NCBI RefSeq assembly: GCF_009800965.1
Contig: NZ_WUAF01000006.1
Coordinates: forward strand, 1 to 64,000
From: Cognatazoarcus halotolerans
Lineage (GTDB): Bacteria; Pseudomonadota; Gammaproteobacteria; Burkholderiales; Rhodocyclaceae
Length of the DNA stretch: 64,000 nucleotides
Direction: 5' to 3'
Shown here in pieces: positions 52,220 through 61,358 of the stretch (position 1 is the stretch's first letter; each line of letters starts with the position of its first letter). Below the pieces are notes generated by a model. The model was not told the DNA's origin. It saw only the letters and a list, made by a program, of their open reading frames with translations, and did no database searches. A program made the translations under genes and the position numbers.

Positions 52220-52962
52220 AATTGATTGAGATCCTGTTCGGTGAGCGTGCGCCAGTTACCGGCCACCCTGCCTTCGAGCGGTCGGAAGCGGGATTTGTAG
52301 GCCATTTTCTGGCTGTCGCGAATCCAGTAGCCCAGGTAGAGATAAGGGAGTTCGAGGAGGCGGCAGGCTTCGATCTGCCAAAGCACGCCATAGGTTCCGA
52401 GGCCCTCTTTCGTCAGAGCCGGATCATAGAATGTGTAAACGCTGGAGAGACCGTCGGTCAGGCAATCCAGTACGCAGATCATCCTCAGTGCATTGCCATC
52501 GGTGGGGTCGCGGAACTCGACGATGCGGGTTTCGACGTTGCTCTGCAGAAGAAAATGCGAGTACTGCTCGCGGCTGTCCTGATCCATGCCGCCGCCGGCA
52601 TGGCGCAGTTCCTGGTAGCGCTGGTAGAGGGCATAGTGATCTTCGCGGAACACCAGCGGGCATTCGCGTGCCTCCAGCGCGGCATTGCGATTCCAGCAGC
52701 GCTTCTGGCTGCGGTTGGCAACGAAGCGGGCGACCGGGATGCGCGCCGGGATGCAGGCGCGGCAGCTGTCGCAGTAAGGCCTGTAGGTAAATACGCCGCT
52801 GCGGCGAAAGCCGTTGCGTACCAACTCGCTGTAAACAGGGGTGTTGATGAGATGGCCGGGGGTCGCAACCTGTGAGCGCGCCTGCCTGCCCTCCAGGTAA
52901 GAGCAAGCATACGGGCCGGTGGCATAGAACTGCAGCAGGGCGTAAGGATAGTCCTTGAGCAT
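52213..52962 (-). CDS. bpt: Aspartate/glutamate leucyltransferase Bpt
   Basis: 249 residues from ATG 52962. N-degron pathway enzyme that adds Leu to N-terminal Asp/Glu. Motifs: [57 protein letters not shown]-type [11 protein letters not shown] and [22 protein letters not shown]. Same strand as aat, 17 bp upstream, so both N-degron transferases are probably one unit. Confidence 0.93.
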   Translation of the reverse strand: MLKDYPYALLQFYATGPYACSYLEGRQARSQVATPGHLINTPVYSELVRNGFRRSGVFTYRPYCDSCRACIPARIPVARFVANRSQKRCWNRNAALEARECPLVFREDHYALYQRYQELRHAGGGMDQDSREQYSHFLLQSNVETRIVEFRDPTDGNALRMICVLDCLTDGLSSVYTFYDPALTKEGLGTYGVLWQIEACRLLELPYLYLGYWIRDSQKMAYKSRFRPLEGRVAGNWRTLTEQDLNQLC

Positions 52963-52979
52963 CGCAACCGTTGTCCGGG

Positions 52980-53687
52980 TCAAAGCCAGTTCATGTTCCG
53001 GGCCGCATCGGCAGGCCAGCACTCTGGCGCCATGTCCTGACGGCCCCAGCGGGCCAGCATTTCGGCGAATTGGGCCCGCGGAATTTCTTCGGCACCCATG
53101 AAGCTCAGGTGCGCCGTCGTCATCTGGCAGTCTATAACGGCAAAGCCCAGTTTTTCCAGATGGCGGGCGAGGTGTACCAGTGCCACCTTGGAGGCGTCAC
53201 TGACGCGGGAGAACATGGATTCGCCAAAGAATATCCGACCGAGGGCAATGCCGTAGAGTCCTCCAACCAGCTTTTCGTCCTGGTAGGTCTCGACGCTGTG
53301 TGCATAGCCCAGTTCATGCAGCCGAAGGTAGGCCGTCTGCATTTCAGGATGGATCCAGGTGCCGCCGCCGGGTTCGCGTGGCGCTGCGCAGGCGCGGATC
53401 ACCGCTCCGAAATCGGTGTCGAACCTTACCTCGAAGTCGCCGCGCCGAAGGCGCTTGGCAAGACTGCGCCTGATGCGCACTTCCCCGGGTCGCAGAACGA
53501 GCCGCGGATCGGGGCTCCACCACAGGATCGGGTCCTTGCTGTCGAACCACGGAAAGGAGCCCCGTGAATAGGCCGCCAGAAGCCATTCGGGCGACAACGC
53601 GCCGCCGGCGGCGAGGAGGCCGTTGGGCTCGCGCAGCGCCTTGTCGAGCGGCGGGAACGCGTCCGGTTCGGTGAGCCAGGGAATCAT
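52980..53687 (-). CDS. aat: Leucyl/phenylalanyl-tRNA--protein transferase
   Basis: 235 residues. Adds Leu or Phe to N-terminal Arg/Lys, sending proteins to ClpAP. Motifs: [66 protein letters not shown] and [18 protein letters not shown]. Stop 17 bp before bpt. It overlaps the fbpC stop by four bases, so transcription from fbpC may run through. Confidence 0.95.
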   Translation of the reverse strand: MIPWLTEPDAFPPLDKALREPNGLLAAGGALSPEWLLAAYSRGSFPWFDSKDPILWWSPDPRLVLRPGEVRIRRSLAKRLRRGDFEVRFDTDFGAVIRACAAPREPGGGTWIHPEMQTAYLRLHELGYAHSVETYQDEKLVGGLYGIALGRIFFGESMFSRVSDASKVALVHLARHLEKLGFAVIDCQMTTAHLSFMGAEEIPRAQFAEMLARWGRQDMAPECWPADAARNMNWL

Positions 53688-54799
53688 CGGGCGGCGGTGA
53701 TCGGAATGGCATCGAGCGCCATGCTCCCGCCGGCGCCCGCCTTGTGGAAGGCCACCACATGATCGACATCGAGGCGGATGCCGATGCGCTCGCCGATGGC
53801 ATGGTTGTGATGGCTCGGTACCAGCGACAACACGCGTGTACCGCTCGGCAGGCGCAGCGTATAGAGGATGTCCGCGCCGCGAAAGGCCTTGCCCGTCACT
53901 TCGGCCCGCAGCGGGCTCACATCATCGTGAATCACGTCGTCGGGGCGCAGCAGCACGTCGACATCGCAGCCGCGCTCGCAGGTCTCGCAGGCCGGGCCGC
54001 AACTGAGCATGCCGCTGCTCTCGAGCACCCCGAGTTCCATCCTCACCTGTCGGCGGCTGAGCACGGTACCGTCAACGAACACGCCCTGGCCGACGAAGTC
54101 CGCGACGAAGCGGTTGCCGGGCCGATGGTACAGGTTGTAAGGCGTGTCCCATTGCTGGATGCGGCCCTGATGCATGATGCCGATCTCGTCGGCCACTGCA
54201 AAGGCCTCGTGCTGGTCGTGGGTGACCAGGATCGCGGTGATGCCCGCGGCCTTGATGATCTCGCGCACTTCACCCGATAGACGCTCGCGCAGGTCGACAT
54301 CAAGATTTGAGAACGGTTCGTCGAGCAGCAACAGCGCGGGCCGTGGGGCCAGCGCCCGGGCCAGCGCGATGCGCTGCTGCTGGCCGCCGGAGAGTTCGTG
54401 CGGATACTTGTGCTCGTGTCCGTTCAGACCGATCGTCCCGAGCAACTCGGCAACCCGCGCAGCGACGTCAGTCGCAGGCAGCTCGCGCAGCCCGAACGCG
54501 ATGTTGCGGGCGACGGTCAGGTGAGGGAACAGCGCGTAATCCTGAAACACCATGCCGATGCGCCGCCGTTCGGGAGGCATGTGGGTCTGCGTATCGGCGA
54601 TGACGGTTCCGTCCAGGCGAATCTGCCCATCCCTGACCGGCTCGAATCCGGCAATCGAACGCAGCACCGTGGTCTTGCCGCAGCCAGAGGGGCCGAGCAG
54701 GCAACCGATGCTGCCTTTGGCCAAGGAGAGGGACAAACCCTCCACGACCCGGTGGGTACCGAACGACAGGGAAATACTTTCAAGTTGAAGATGAGCCAT
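53684..54799 (-). CDS. fbpC: Iron(III) ABC transporter ATP-binding protein FbpC, with a Cys cluster
   Basis: 371 residues from ATG 54799. Walker [10 protein letters not shown] (residues 36-44), signature LSGGQQQR (136-143), Walker B ALLLLDEP and switch His in [10 protein letters not shown]-terminal TOBE-like domain. Residues 267-278 hold four cysteines in a C-x3-C-x2-C-x3-C pattern ([12 protein letters not shown]) just before [10 protein letters not shown], unusual for an ABC ATPase and able to bind a metal or Fe-S cluster. It energises iron uptake through FbpB. Divergent from fbpB; a 25-bp dyad lies between them. Confidence 0.93.
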   Translation of the reverse strand: MAHLQLESISLSFGTHRVVEGLSLSLAKGSIGCLLGPSGCGKTTVLRSIAGFEPVRDGQIRLDGTVIADTQTHMPPERRRIGMVFQDYALFPHLTVARNIAFGLRELPATDVAARVAELLGTIGLNGHEHKYPHELSGGQQQRIALARALAPRPALLLLDEPFSNLDVDLRERLSGEVREIIKAAGITAILVTHDQHEAFAVADEIGIMHQGRIQQWDTPYNLYHRPGNRFVADFVGQGVFVDGTVLSRRQVRMELGVLESSGMLSCGPACETCERGCDVDVLLRPDDVIHDDVSPLRAEVTGKAFRGADILYTLRLPSGTRVLSLVPSHHNHAIGERIGIRLDVDHVVAFHKAGAGGSMALDAIPITAAR

Positions 54800-54882
54800 G
54801 TGTCCGCAATCAGTAGGGTTTCGGGGCCGCTGCCGGGCTGCACCTCGCGGCGCGGCATGAAGCGGGAGTGGACGTTCCCTGA

Positions 54883-54907
54883 GATGCGATCGATTATAAT
54901 TCGCATC
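54883..54907. promoter_or_regulatory. 25-bp dyad over the -10 of fbpB
   Basis: Arms GATGCGA (54883-54889) and TCGCATC (54901-54907) are perfectly complementary, 11 bp apart, with TATAAT (54895-54900) between them. It is 41 bp upstream of the fbpB ATG, in the fbpB/fbpC divergent region. It is not a good match to the Fur consensus, so another regulator is possible. Confidence 0.6.
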
Positions 54908-54948
54908 CGCCAATCCCGGCAGCGTCGCTGCCGCTTCTGGGAGTCCCC

Positions 54949-56607
54949 ATGTCAATGCTCGGTGGGCGCAGCGCCGCCGCAGACCGCTCTTACCTTACCA
55001 GCATCGCGCTCTTCATCGCGCTGCTGGTGGCAATTCCGGTGTTGTCGGTGTTCTCCAACGTCCTGACTGCCGGTACCGGTGACACCTGGTCTCACCTTGC
55101 CGAGACCGTGCTCCCCGATTATCTCCGCAATACCGTGGTGCTTTGCATCGGGGTGGGGCTGGGTGTGTCGAGCATCGGCGTGACAACCGCATGGCTCACC
55201 ACCATGCACGATTTCCCTGGGCGGCGCATCTTCGAGTGGGCGCTGGTGTTGCCGCTTGCCATGCCGGCCTATGTGATGGCTTATGTCTACACCGATTTCC
55301 TGCAGTTCGTCGGCCCGGTGCAGAGTTTCCTGCGCGAAACCTTCGGCTGGCGTGCGCGTGACTACTGGTTCCCCGACGTACGCAGCAGCGGCGGGGCGAT
55401 CGGCATGTTCATGTTCGTGTTGTTTCCCTATGTCTACATGCTTGCCCGGACCGCTTTCCTCGAGCGCGCCGGTGGCATGCTCGAGGCGGGGCGCTCGCTC
55501 GGGCTGGGGCCCTGGGGTTGCTTCATGAAAGTCTCCCTGCCGCTGGCCCGCCCGGCGATCGTCGCCGGTACCGCGCTGGCGCTCATGGAAACCCTGGCCG
55601 ATTACGGAACGGTGGCTTATTTCGGGGTGCAGACCTTTACAACCGGAATCTATCGCGCGTGGTTCTCGCTGGGTGATCGGGTGGCTGCGGCGCAGCTCTC
55701 CGCCGCGCTGCTGAGCTTCGTGGTGATCGTGCTGATGCTCGAGCATCTGAGCCGCGGTCGGGCGCGCTTCCACAATACCTCGCGTCAGCACCGGCCCCAT
55801 CGCGAACGACGGCTCTCGCCGCTGTCCGGCGCGATCGCCGCGCTTGCCTGCTTCATGCCGCTGCTGTTCGGTTTTCTGCTGCCTGCGGGACTGCTCGCCC
55901 ACATGGCCATCACCGAGGGCGATGCCCGCTTCGGGCCACGCTTCTTCGAACTTGCCGGCAACAGCTTCATCCTTGCCGCGCTCACCGCCATGCTGGCCGT
56001 CGTCTGTGCGGTGCTGCTGGCCTATTCGAAGCGTATTTCCGCGACACCGCTCACCCATGGCCTGAACCGCCTGGTCGGTCTCGGCTACGCGGTGCCGGGC
56101 TCGGTGATCGCGGTGGGTGTGCTGATCCCGGTGACCCGCCTCGACAACCTGATCGCGAACTGGTGGGCCGCCCAGTTCGGCAGCAACCCCGGCCTGCTCC
56201 TCACCGGCGGGATCGCGGCCCTGATCTATGCCTATCTCGGCCGCTTCCTGTCGGTGGCACTGCAATCGGTTGATACCAGCCTCTCGAAGATCACGCCAAG
56301 CATGGACGATGCCGCCCGCAGCATGGGATACGGCCGCCTCGCTACCCTGCGGGCGGTACACCTGCCGCTGGTCCGTGGCTCCCTGCTCACCGCGGCGCTG
56401 CTGGTCTTCGTCGATGTCATGAAGGAACTGCCGGCGACGCTGGTGATGCGGCCCTTCAACTTCGATACGCTCGCCACCCAGGCCTACAACCTCGCCTCGG
56501 ATGAGCGTCTTGCCGAGGCCTCGACCTCGGCGCTGACCATCGTCGTGGTGGGTCTTGTCCCGGTGATCTTGTTGTCACTGCAGATCGCGCGCGCGCGCAG
56601 CGCCTGA
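54949..56607 (+). CDS. fbpB: Iron(III) ABC transporter permease FbpB
   Basis: 552 residues, ATG 54949 with GGGAG five bases upstream. Fused double permease of about 12 helices with two EAA loops: EAGRSLGLGPWGCFMKVSLP and DDAARSMGYGRLATLRAVHLP. Partner of FbpC and of the periplasmic FbpA encoded about 4.8 kb away. No terminator is evident after it. Confidence 0.95.
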   Translation: MSMLGGRSAAADRSYLTSIALFIALLVAIPVLSVFSNVLTAGTGDTWSHLAETVLPDYLRNTVVLCIGVGLGVSSIGVTTAWLTTMHDFPGRRIFEWALVLPLAMPAYVMAYVYTDFLQFVGPVQSFLRETFGWRARDYWFPDVRSSGGAIGMFMFVLFPYVYMLARTAFLERAGGMLEAGRSLGLGPWGCFMKVSLPLARPAIVAGTALALMETLADYGTVAYFGVQTFTTGIYRAWFSLGDRVAAAQLSAALLSFVVIVLMLEHLSRGRARFHNTSRQHRPHRERRLSPLSGAIAALACFMPLLFGFLLPAGLLAHMAITEGDARFGPRFFELAGNSFILAALTAMLAVVCAVLLAYSKRISATPLTHGLNRLVGLGYAVPGSVIAVGVLIPVTRLDNLIANWWAAQFGSNPGLLLTGGIAALIYAYLGRFLSVALQSVDTSLSKITPSMDDAARSMGYGRLATLRAVHLPLVRGSLLTAALLVFVDVMKELPATLVMRPFNFDTLATQAYNLASDERLAEASTSALTIVVVGLVPVILLSLQIARARSA

Positions 56608-57010
56608 GAGCTGCTTTCCTGGCGCGCTGCCGAGTCTTGTCGCGCTCGTACCGGCCTACGGAAGGCAGCAACGGCTCTTTGTCAGCAACGCTGCCTCGCC
56701 CGTGTTCAGCCGGCGGGGGGGGGGGGGCGATATGGTTCGCGTTCGCGTGCGGCTCATCAATCACGCGCTCGATGCGCGGCCGGCCTCGCATGCCGATGTG
56801 GCATCGAAATGCAACTGGTGCTCCATCGACGACTGCCCGCCACAGTACCTCAGGTCTTACCGGGACGAGTAGCCGTCCCGCGGCCTGATCCATGAACAGA
56901 CCGCCGAACAGGTGCCGGGCCCGCGTTGGCAGGTATCACGAACCATCGATCGTTCAATGGCTGGCGGTCCCGCGGGTTTCGAAGCGCCGATCAAGCCGGA
57001 TGCTGATCGC
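56608..57010. other. Non-coding stretch with a 13-G run and a hairpin
   Basis: About 400 bp without a gene that I can support. It holds 13 consecutive G at 56715-56727 and a perfect 7-bp hairpin (CGGGACG, 56861-56867; CGTCCCG, 56874-56880). A plus-strand frame from ATG 56732 to 56872 encodes 46 residues (including SKCNWCSIDDCPPQYLRSYR) and stays open upstream through the G run, but no ribosome site or homologue is recognised. Confidence 0.5.
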
Positions 57011-57406
57011 CTAGCGGTAGTGACCGTGCTCCTCGAGGACCTCGATCTTGTAGCCGTCCGGGTCCTGGATGAAGAAGAAGCGTGCCAGCAAATCGTCTTC
57101 TCGCTTGAATTCCTTCACCGGTGCCGGATCGTGGCCCTTGGCGACGAGCTCGTCACGGAACGACGCCACATCCGGCACGACGCAGGCGATGTGGCCATAG
57201 CCGGTGCCGTGGGTATAGGGCTCATCACGCCCCTTGTTGAGGGTGAGTTCGATCTCGAAATCGTTGTCGTCGTTGCGCAGGTAGACCAGGGTGAAATCGG
57301 GGAAATCGAGCCTGTGCGACTCGCGCATTCCGAGCAGGTCTGCATAGAAACGCATCGATTTTTCGAGATCCATCACGCGGATCATGGTGTGAATGACTTT
57401 GGCCAT
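57011..57406 (-). CDS. gloA: Lactoylglutathione lyase (glyoxalase I)
   Basis: 131 residues, the usual size. Converts the hemithioacetal of methylglyoxal and glutathione to lactoylglutathione. HTMIRVMDLEKSMRFYADLLGM (metal His), FTLVYLRNDDNDFEIELT (metal Glu), YTHGTGYGHIACVV (metal His) and DPDGYKIEVLE (metal Glu) give the full Ni2+/Zn2+ site. GGAG five bases before ATG. Confidence 0.96.
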   Translation of the reverse strand: MAKVIHTMIRVMDLEKSMRFYADLLGMRESHRLDFPDFTLVYLRNDDNDFEIELTLNKGRDEPYTHGTGYGHIACVVPDVASFRDELVAKGHDPAPVKEFKREDDLLARFFFIQDPDGYKIEVLEEHGHYR

Positions 57407-57469
57407 CGGGGCTCCGGGAAGGTGGGAACGGAATAAACGGATCGCGGGTCAGGGCTGCGGGCGCAGTGT

Positions 57470-57823
57470 TCAGGATTTCGCCGCGACGCTGAGGAGCGGG
57501 CGCGGCGGGTTCTTCACTACCTCGGGCGCCCATTCATCGGGTCGGTCGCGTTCGGCTGCGGTGAGCTTTCGGCGAAGAAAGCGCATGCAGGTGATACGCA
57601 GGAAGGAGGCGAAATTGGGCACCTCGCCACGATGCGCGAGGATTTCGTCGTGAAAGGTAACGATCAGCTGGTTGGTCGTCACCGACTCTTCCTCAGCCAT
57701 CTCGGCGAGGATGTCCCATACCATGTTCTCCAGCCGGATGCTGGTGAGCACGCCATGAATGCGGATCGTGCGGGTACGCTGCTCGTACTGGATCGGGTCT
57801 GCCATGACGAAGTATTTGCACAT
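57470..57823 (-). CDS. Ribbon-helix-helix domain protein
   Basis: 117 residues, ATG 57823 with AGGAG upstream. TRTIRIHGVLTSIRLENMVWDIL followed by EESVTTNQLIVTFHDEIL is the RHH_4-type pattern (ribbon, then two helices). The C-terminal half (FLRITCMRFLRRKLTA) is basic. Either a DNA-binding regulator or an accessory protein. It lies 27 bp after the GMC oxidoreductase stop on the same strand, so it probably belongs to that operon. Confidence 0.82.
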   Translation of the reverse strand: MCKYFVMADPIQYEQRTRTIRIHGVLTSIRLENMVWDILAEMAEEESVTTNQLIVTFHDEILAHRGEVPNFASFLRITCMRFLRRKLTAAERDRPDEWAPEVVKNPPRPLLSVAAKS

Positions 57824-57850
57824 CTCACTCTCCTATCGGTAGCGACCGCG

Positions 57851-59419
57851 CTAGATCAGCTTGCGACTCATCTGGCCGGCGATGTGATCGGCCTGCCGGA
57901 TGGCGAGCGCGACGATTGTCAGGGTCGGATTCTCCGCGCCGCCCGTCGTGAATTGGCTCCCGTCCGAGATGAACAGGTTCGAAATGTCATGTGTCTGTCC
58001 GAACGCGTTGCACACGCTGCTGCTCGCCGAAGCACCCATGCGGCATGTGCCCAGGTTGTGTGTCGAGGGGTAGGGCGGTGTGCGGAAAGTGCGGATCGCA
58101 CCCGCAGCCTCGTAGACCCGTTCGCCCTGAGTATAGGCATGATTGCGCATCGCGACGTCGTTCGGATGGTCGTCGAAATGCACGTTTGCCACCGGGCTGC
58201 CGTACTTGTCCTTGACCTTGGCGTTGAGCGTGATCCGGTTGGTTTCGCGCGGCATGTCCTCGCCCACCAGCCACATTCCTGCAAGCTGCGCGTAGTGATC
58301 CATCCACCAGGTGAAGTCCGCGCCCCAGCCGCCCGGATTGAGAAATGCCGCCATGAAGGGTACACCGAGCGAGAGCGTCTCCATTTCGTAGCCACCGACG
58401 AAGCCACGACGGGTGTCGTTGCCCGCTTCGTCACGCACGATACCGGCCATGGTCGTGCCACGGAACATGTGAACCGGGTCCTTGAATGCCGCGTACACCG
58501 AGCCGGTCATGTGCCGCATGTAGTTGCGCCCGACCTGGCCAGAGGAGTTCGCCAGACCATCCTTGAACATGTCCGATGCCGACAGTAGCAGGAGTCGCGG
58601 TGTTTCGATCGAGTTGCCCGCCACGCAGACAATGCGCGCCTTCTGCCGTTGCTCCTTGCCATCCTTGTCGAAGTAGACCACAGCGCTGACCTTGCCGGCG
58701 GCGTTGTGTTCGATGCGGGTGACGTGGGATTCGGGGCGCAGATCCAGGTTGCCGGTGGCGTCCGCCTTCGGCAGCTCGGTGTAGAGGGTCGACCACTTGG
58801 CCCCGCTCTTGCACCCCTGGAAACAGAAGCCGAGCTGCAGGCAGCGACCGCGACCATCCCGCGGCTGACTGTTGATCGCCATGTTGCCGGTGTGGACCTC
58901 CTTGTAGCCCAGCTTGGTCGCTCCGGCGTACATGACCTTGAAGTTGTTGTTGCCGGGCAGACCCGGAATCCCGTTGGTACGGGTCACACCCATTTTGTCT
59001 TCGGCCTTGGCGTACCAGGGCTCCATTTCCTTCAGGGTGAGCGGCCAATCCATCAGGTTGGCACCCTCGAGCTGGCCGTATTCGCTGCGGACCTTGAATT
59101 CGCGCTCCTGAAAGCGCAGCGAGGCGCCGGCCCAGTGCGTCGTCGTTCCGCCCACGGTCTTGCATATCCATGCGGGCAGGCCCGGGAAATCCTTTGCCAG
59201 GCGGAAGCTGCCGGAGGTGGTCCGCGGGTCGAGCCAGGCCAGCTGTGCGAACGATTTCCACTCGTCGTTGATGAAGCTGGCGTTGGACTGCATCGCCCCC
59301 GCTTCCAGAACGACCACCTTGATGCCCTTCTGGCACAGCTCGTTTGCCAATGTGCCGCCGCCCGCGCCCGAGCCGATGATGACGACTGCCGAGTCGTCGT
59401 TGTATCCGATCTTCGCCAT
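57851..59419 (-). CDS. GMC-family FAD oxidoreductase (gluconate 2-dehydrogenase-like large subunit)
   Basis: 522 residues. FAD dinucleotide motif VVIIGSGAGGGTLANEL (residues 11-27) and KTVGGTTTHWAGASLRFQ; C-terminal catalytic region THNLGTCRMG with the GMC His, and SNLFISDGSQFTTGGAENPTLTIVALA. No signal peptide; such large subunits are carried out with a Tat-signal partner, here the 59456-60070 gene just upstream. Dye- or cytochrome-linked sugar or alcohol oxidation is likely; no cytochrome subunit follows. Confidence 0.9.
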   Translation of the reverse strand: MAKIGYNDDSAVVIIGSGAGGGTLANELCQKGIKVVVLEAGAMQSNASFINDEWKSFAQLAWLDPRTTSGSFRLAKDFPGLPAWICKTVGGTTTHWAGASLRFQEREFKVRSEYGQLEGANLMDWPLTLKEMEPWYAKAEDKMGVTRTNGIPGLPGNNNFKVMYAGATKLGYKEVHTGNMAINSQPRDGRGRCLQLGFCFQGCKSGAKWSTLYTELPKADATGNLDLRPESHVTRIEHNAAGKVSAVVYFDKDGKEQRQKARIVCVAGNSIETPRLLLLSASDMFKDGLANSSGQVGRNYMRHMTGSVYAAFKDPVHMFRGTTMAGIVRDEAGNDTRRGFVGGYEMETLSLGVPFMAAFLNPGGWGADFTWWMDHYAQLAGMWLVGEDMPRETNRITLNAKVKDKYGSPVANVHFDDHPNDVAMRNHAYTQGERVYEAAGAIRTFRTPPYPSTHNLGTCRMGASASSSVCNAFGQTHDISNLFISDGSQFTTGGAENPTLTIVALAIRQADHIAGQMSRKLI

Positions 59420-59455
59420 GTGCTTTCTCCGTATTCTCGTGGCCAGTGCTGCGGG

Positions 59456-60070
59456 TCAGCCCATGTAGGGCGGTGGGCTCGCGCTCTCCGGCGGGGCCGG
59501 TAGCCATTTCAGATCCTGGAAACCGTGGGTGATGTAACCGCCCTTGCTCCAGGACTCTCCGGGATAGCCGAGCGCCGCCCAGGCCATCTCGTTGTCGTAC
59601 AAAGAGGTGATGCACTTGCCGCGCACGGTTGCGAAGAAGGGGGTGGCCTCGATGGCCTTGACTGCCGTGAGCTGGGTCTCCGGCTTGGCCTTCGAAAAGG
59701 CGCCACCCGCCTTCTGATCGAGTGCTTGCACGCCGTCCCGCAACTGACGGGCAATCTCGGGGTCGCTCGCCGCCATGGCGTCGAGATCCTTGACGAGAAT
59801 GGCGTATACCGCATCGGGAAGGTTGGCGTGAGGATAGAGCACTCGCCCGAAGCTCAGCAGGGTGTTGCCGGTGGCGGTATCGAGCACCTTGAGTTCGAGC
59901 GCCCACGCCGACGAGGGGGCGAGCAGCGCCAGGGGGCTCGTGATGGCGATGGTGCCGAACAGGATGCCGGAACCCTTGAGGAACTGGCGTCTCGTCAACG
60001 GCAGGTCAGGTTTGGTGATGCTGCCGGACGGTTCGCGGCTGTCCGCCGTGGCCAAGCGGATTGGTTGCAT
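59456..60070 (-). CDS. Tat-exported gluconate 2-dehydrogenase subunit 3-like protein
   Basis: 204 residues from ATG 60070, with GAGGAG six bases upstream. Twin-arginine signal LTRRQFLKGSGILFGTIAI at about residues 25-43. The mature part shows GRVLYPHANLPDAVYAILVKDLDAMA and the NEMAWAALGYPGES ending of subunit 3. It brings the GMC large subunit across the membrane as a folded complex. Stop 36 bp before the large-subunit start. Confidence 0.9.
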   Translation of the reverse strand: MQPIRLATADSREPSGSITKPDLPLTRRQFLKGSGILFGTIAITSPLALLAPSSAWALELKVLDTATGNTLLSFGRVLYPHANLPDAVYAILVKDLDAMAASDPEIARQLRDGVQALDQKAGGAFSKAKPETQLTAVKAIEATPFFATVRGKCITSLYDNEMAWAALGYPGESWSKGGYITHGFQDLKWLPAPPESASPPPYMG

Positions 60071-60415
60071 GGTTGTCTCCTCTTCTTGCATCAGGATCTG
60101 GCTGCCCTGACTTGATTCCAGTATTTCACTGCCGGGATTGCCGCAGGTAATACGTAGCTACCTACAAGGGAACGCGCTCGAACGTGGCGCCCGGTGCTGA
60201 CGTGCCAAGCATGAATCCGATGGGGGGCCGGCGTTTATCCGGCATTTGCATGCGCTGGCATCGTGGGAGGGGGAAGCTACCCGGCCGTGTGTGGGGCCAC
60301 CGCGGCTGAAGGCCGTAGGGTCGATCGCGGAATCCGGCAGTCCGGAACGATCGGATCCACTACCGGGGGCATTGCTGCCCCAGCCATCGTTCGGGACGAA
60401 GAGGTTTTGCCGCTG
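60071..60415. other. Intergenic region upstream of the GMC operon
   Basis: No gene supported. Contains the presumed promoter of the GMC operon (minus strand, A/T-richer at 60120-60170, with a GTAGCTAC palindrome at about 60153-60160). No other signal recognised. Confidence 0.5.
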
Positions 60416-60697
60416 CTAGCTGTTTCGACGCGCGACCCAATACGTCGCGCCATCTACGCCGTAACGTTCGGCATGGGGAACGCTGTGTTCGAGGGCGAAT
60501 TCGTCACCAGGCCGGAGGTGCCGGGTGTGCTTGCCGACGGTGAGCCACATTTCACCCTGAACGACCACCGCCTTGAGGGAAAACGGATGCGTGTGGGATT
60601 CCAGGACCGTGGCGGGCGCCCACTTTCGTTCCAGAACCTCGTCGAAGCCCTGGGCTTTCATGTCCGCTGTAAAGCGTTCGAAATCGCTTGTGGTCAT
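60416..60697 (-). CDS. Cupin-domain protein
   Basis: 93 residues from ATG 60697, AGGA six bases upstream. Single cupin barrel: SHTHPFSLKAVVVQGEMWLTV (motif 1 with His/His/Glu-type metal ligands) and LRPGDEFALEHSVPHAERYG (motif 2 with His). A metal-binding small barrel of unknown substrate. It lies 74 bp after the leuD-like pseudogene on the same strand and may have been co-transcribed with it. Confidence 0.85.
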   Translation of the reverse strand: MTTSDFERFTADMKAQGFDEVLERKWAPATVLESHTHPFSLKAVVVQGEMWLTVGKHTRHLRPGDEFALEHSVPHAERYGVDGATYWVARRNS

Positions 60698-60771
60698 CTT
60701 GATCCTTTCTGCGGCCCGGACTGCATCATCGCTCCAGGCACCGTGAAATATCAGAATGCTCAATCGAACAG

Positions 60772-61262
60772 TCAGGATTCCAGCTCACGACGACTGTCTT
60801 CGTAGACAGGGATCTCCTCAACATGCGTCGGGATATGGCCAATGTAGTCCAGGCCGTTCAGTAGTCAATTCTGGCGGAAGCGGGTGAGAGTGAAGTGGCT
60901 GGCCGTGTCGTCCGGTGTCGTCACTGTCCGTCCCTTGAGGTCTACGTTCAGACGATATCCCGGTGTCGTTTGAACGGCAGCGAAGAGCGAAGCGACGATA
61001 CCGCTATCCAGGATGTTCGGGAGCAGGCCATTCTTGAAGCAGTTGCCGTAGAGGATTTTGGCAAAGCTTGGCGCGATGAGTGCGCGGATACCGAAATCGT
61101 CAAGCGTCCAGGGAGCATGCTCGCGGCTCGAGCCGTAGCCGGGATTCTCCCAGGCGAGCGGAACAAACCTGGCCGGGCTCCCCGCAGCCGAGATAGCGCC
61201 ACTCGTCGAACAGGAATGGCCCGATGCCGCTGCGCTTGGTGGTCATCAGGTACTGCTTGGGT
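60772..61262 (-). pseudogene. Decayed leuD-like gene (isopropylmalate/aconitase-type small subunit)
   Basis: Minus-strand translation shows LeuD pieces in two frames. Frame one starts near 61261 with [21 protein letters not shown] and GEPGQ. After a deletion of about 20-25 codons and a frameshift near 61170, the second frame gives [50 protein letters not shown] and PGYRLNVDLKGRTVTTPDDT. A TGA at about 60867 interrupts it, followed by LLNGLDYIGH and a final stop at 60772-60774. The start codon and about 20 N-terminal residues are lost. These are clear isopropylmalate isomerase small-subunit motifs; the gene cannot be functional. Confidence 0.85.
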
Positions 61263-61304
61263 TTGTGGCAGCGTGCTGCAGCTGCAGTTTTTATCCTGTC
61301 AACG

Positions 61305-61331
61305 AAAAAAGCCGGCCCTCGCGAGCCGGCT
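61305..61331 (-). terminator. Rho-independent terminator of fbpA
   Basis: Stem AGCCGGC (61310-61316) and GCCGGCT (61325-61331), 8-base loop, followed on the minus strand by six T. It lies 28 bp after the fbpA stop and separates it from the leuD relic. Confidence 0.88.
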
Positions 61332-61358
61332 GCCTGTTGCCGTGGCGGGCGCCTGCAA

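Noticed and set aside
54883-54907. Fur box at the fbpB/fbpC promoter
   Set aside because: The dyad matches the 19-bp Fur consensus poorly, unlike the site upstream of fbpA.
54952-56361. 469-codon minus-strand frame opposite fbpB
   Set aside because: His/Arg/Gln-rich shadow of a membrane protein gene.
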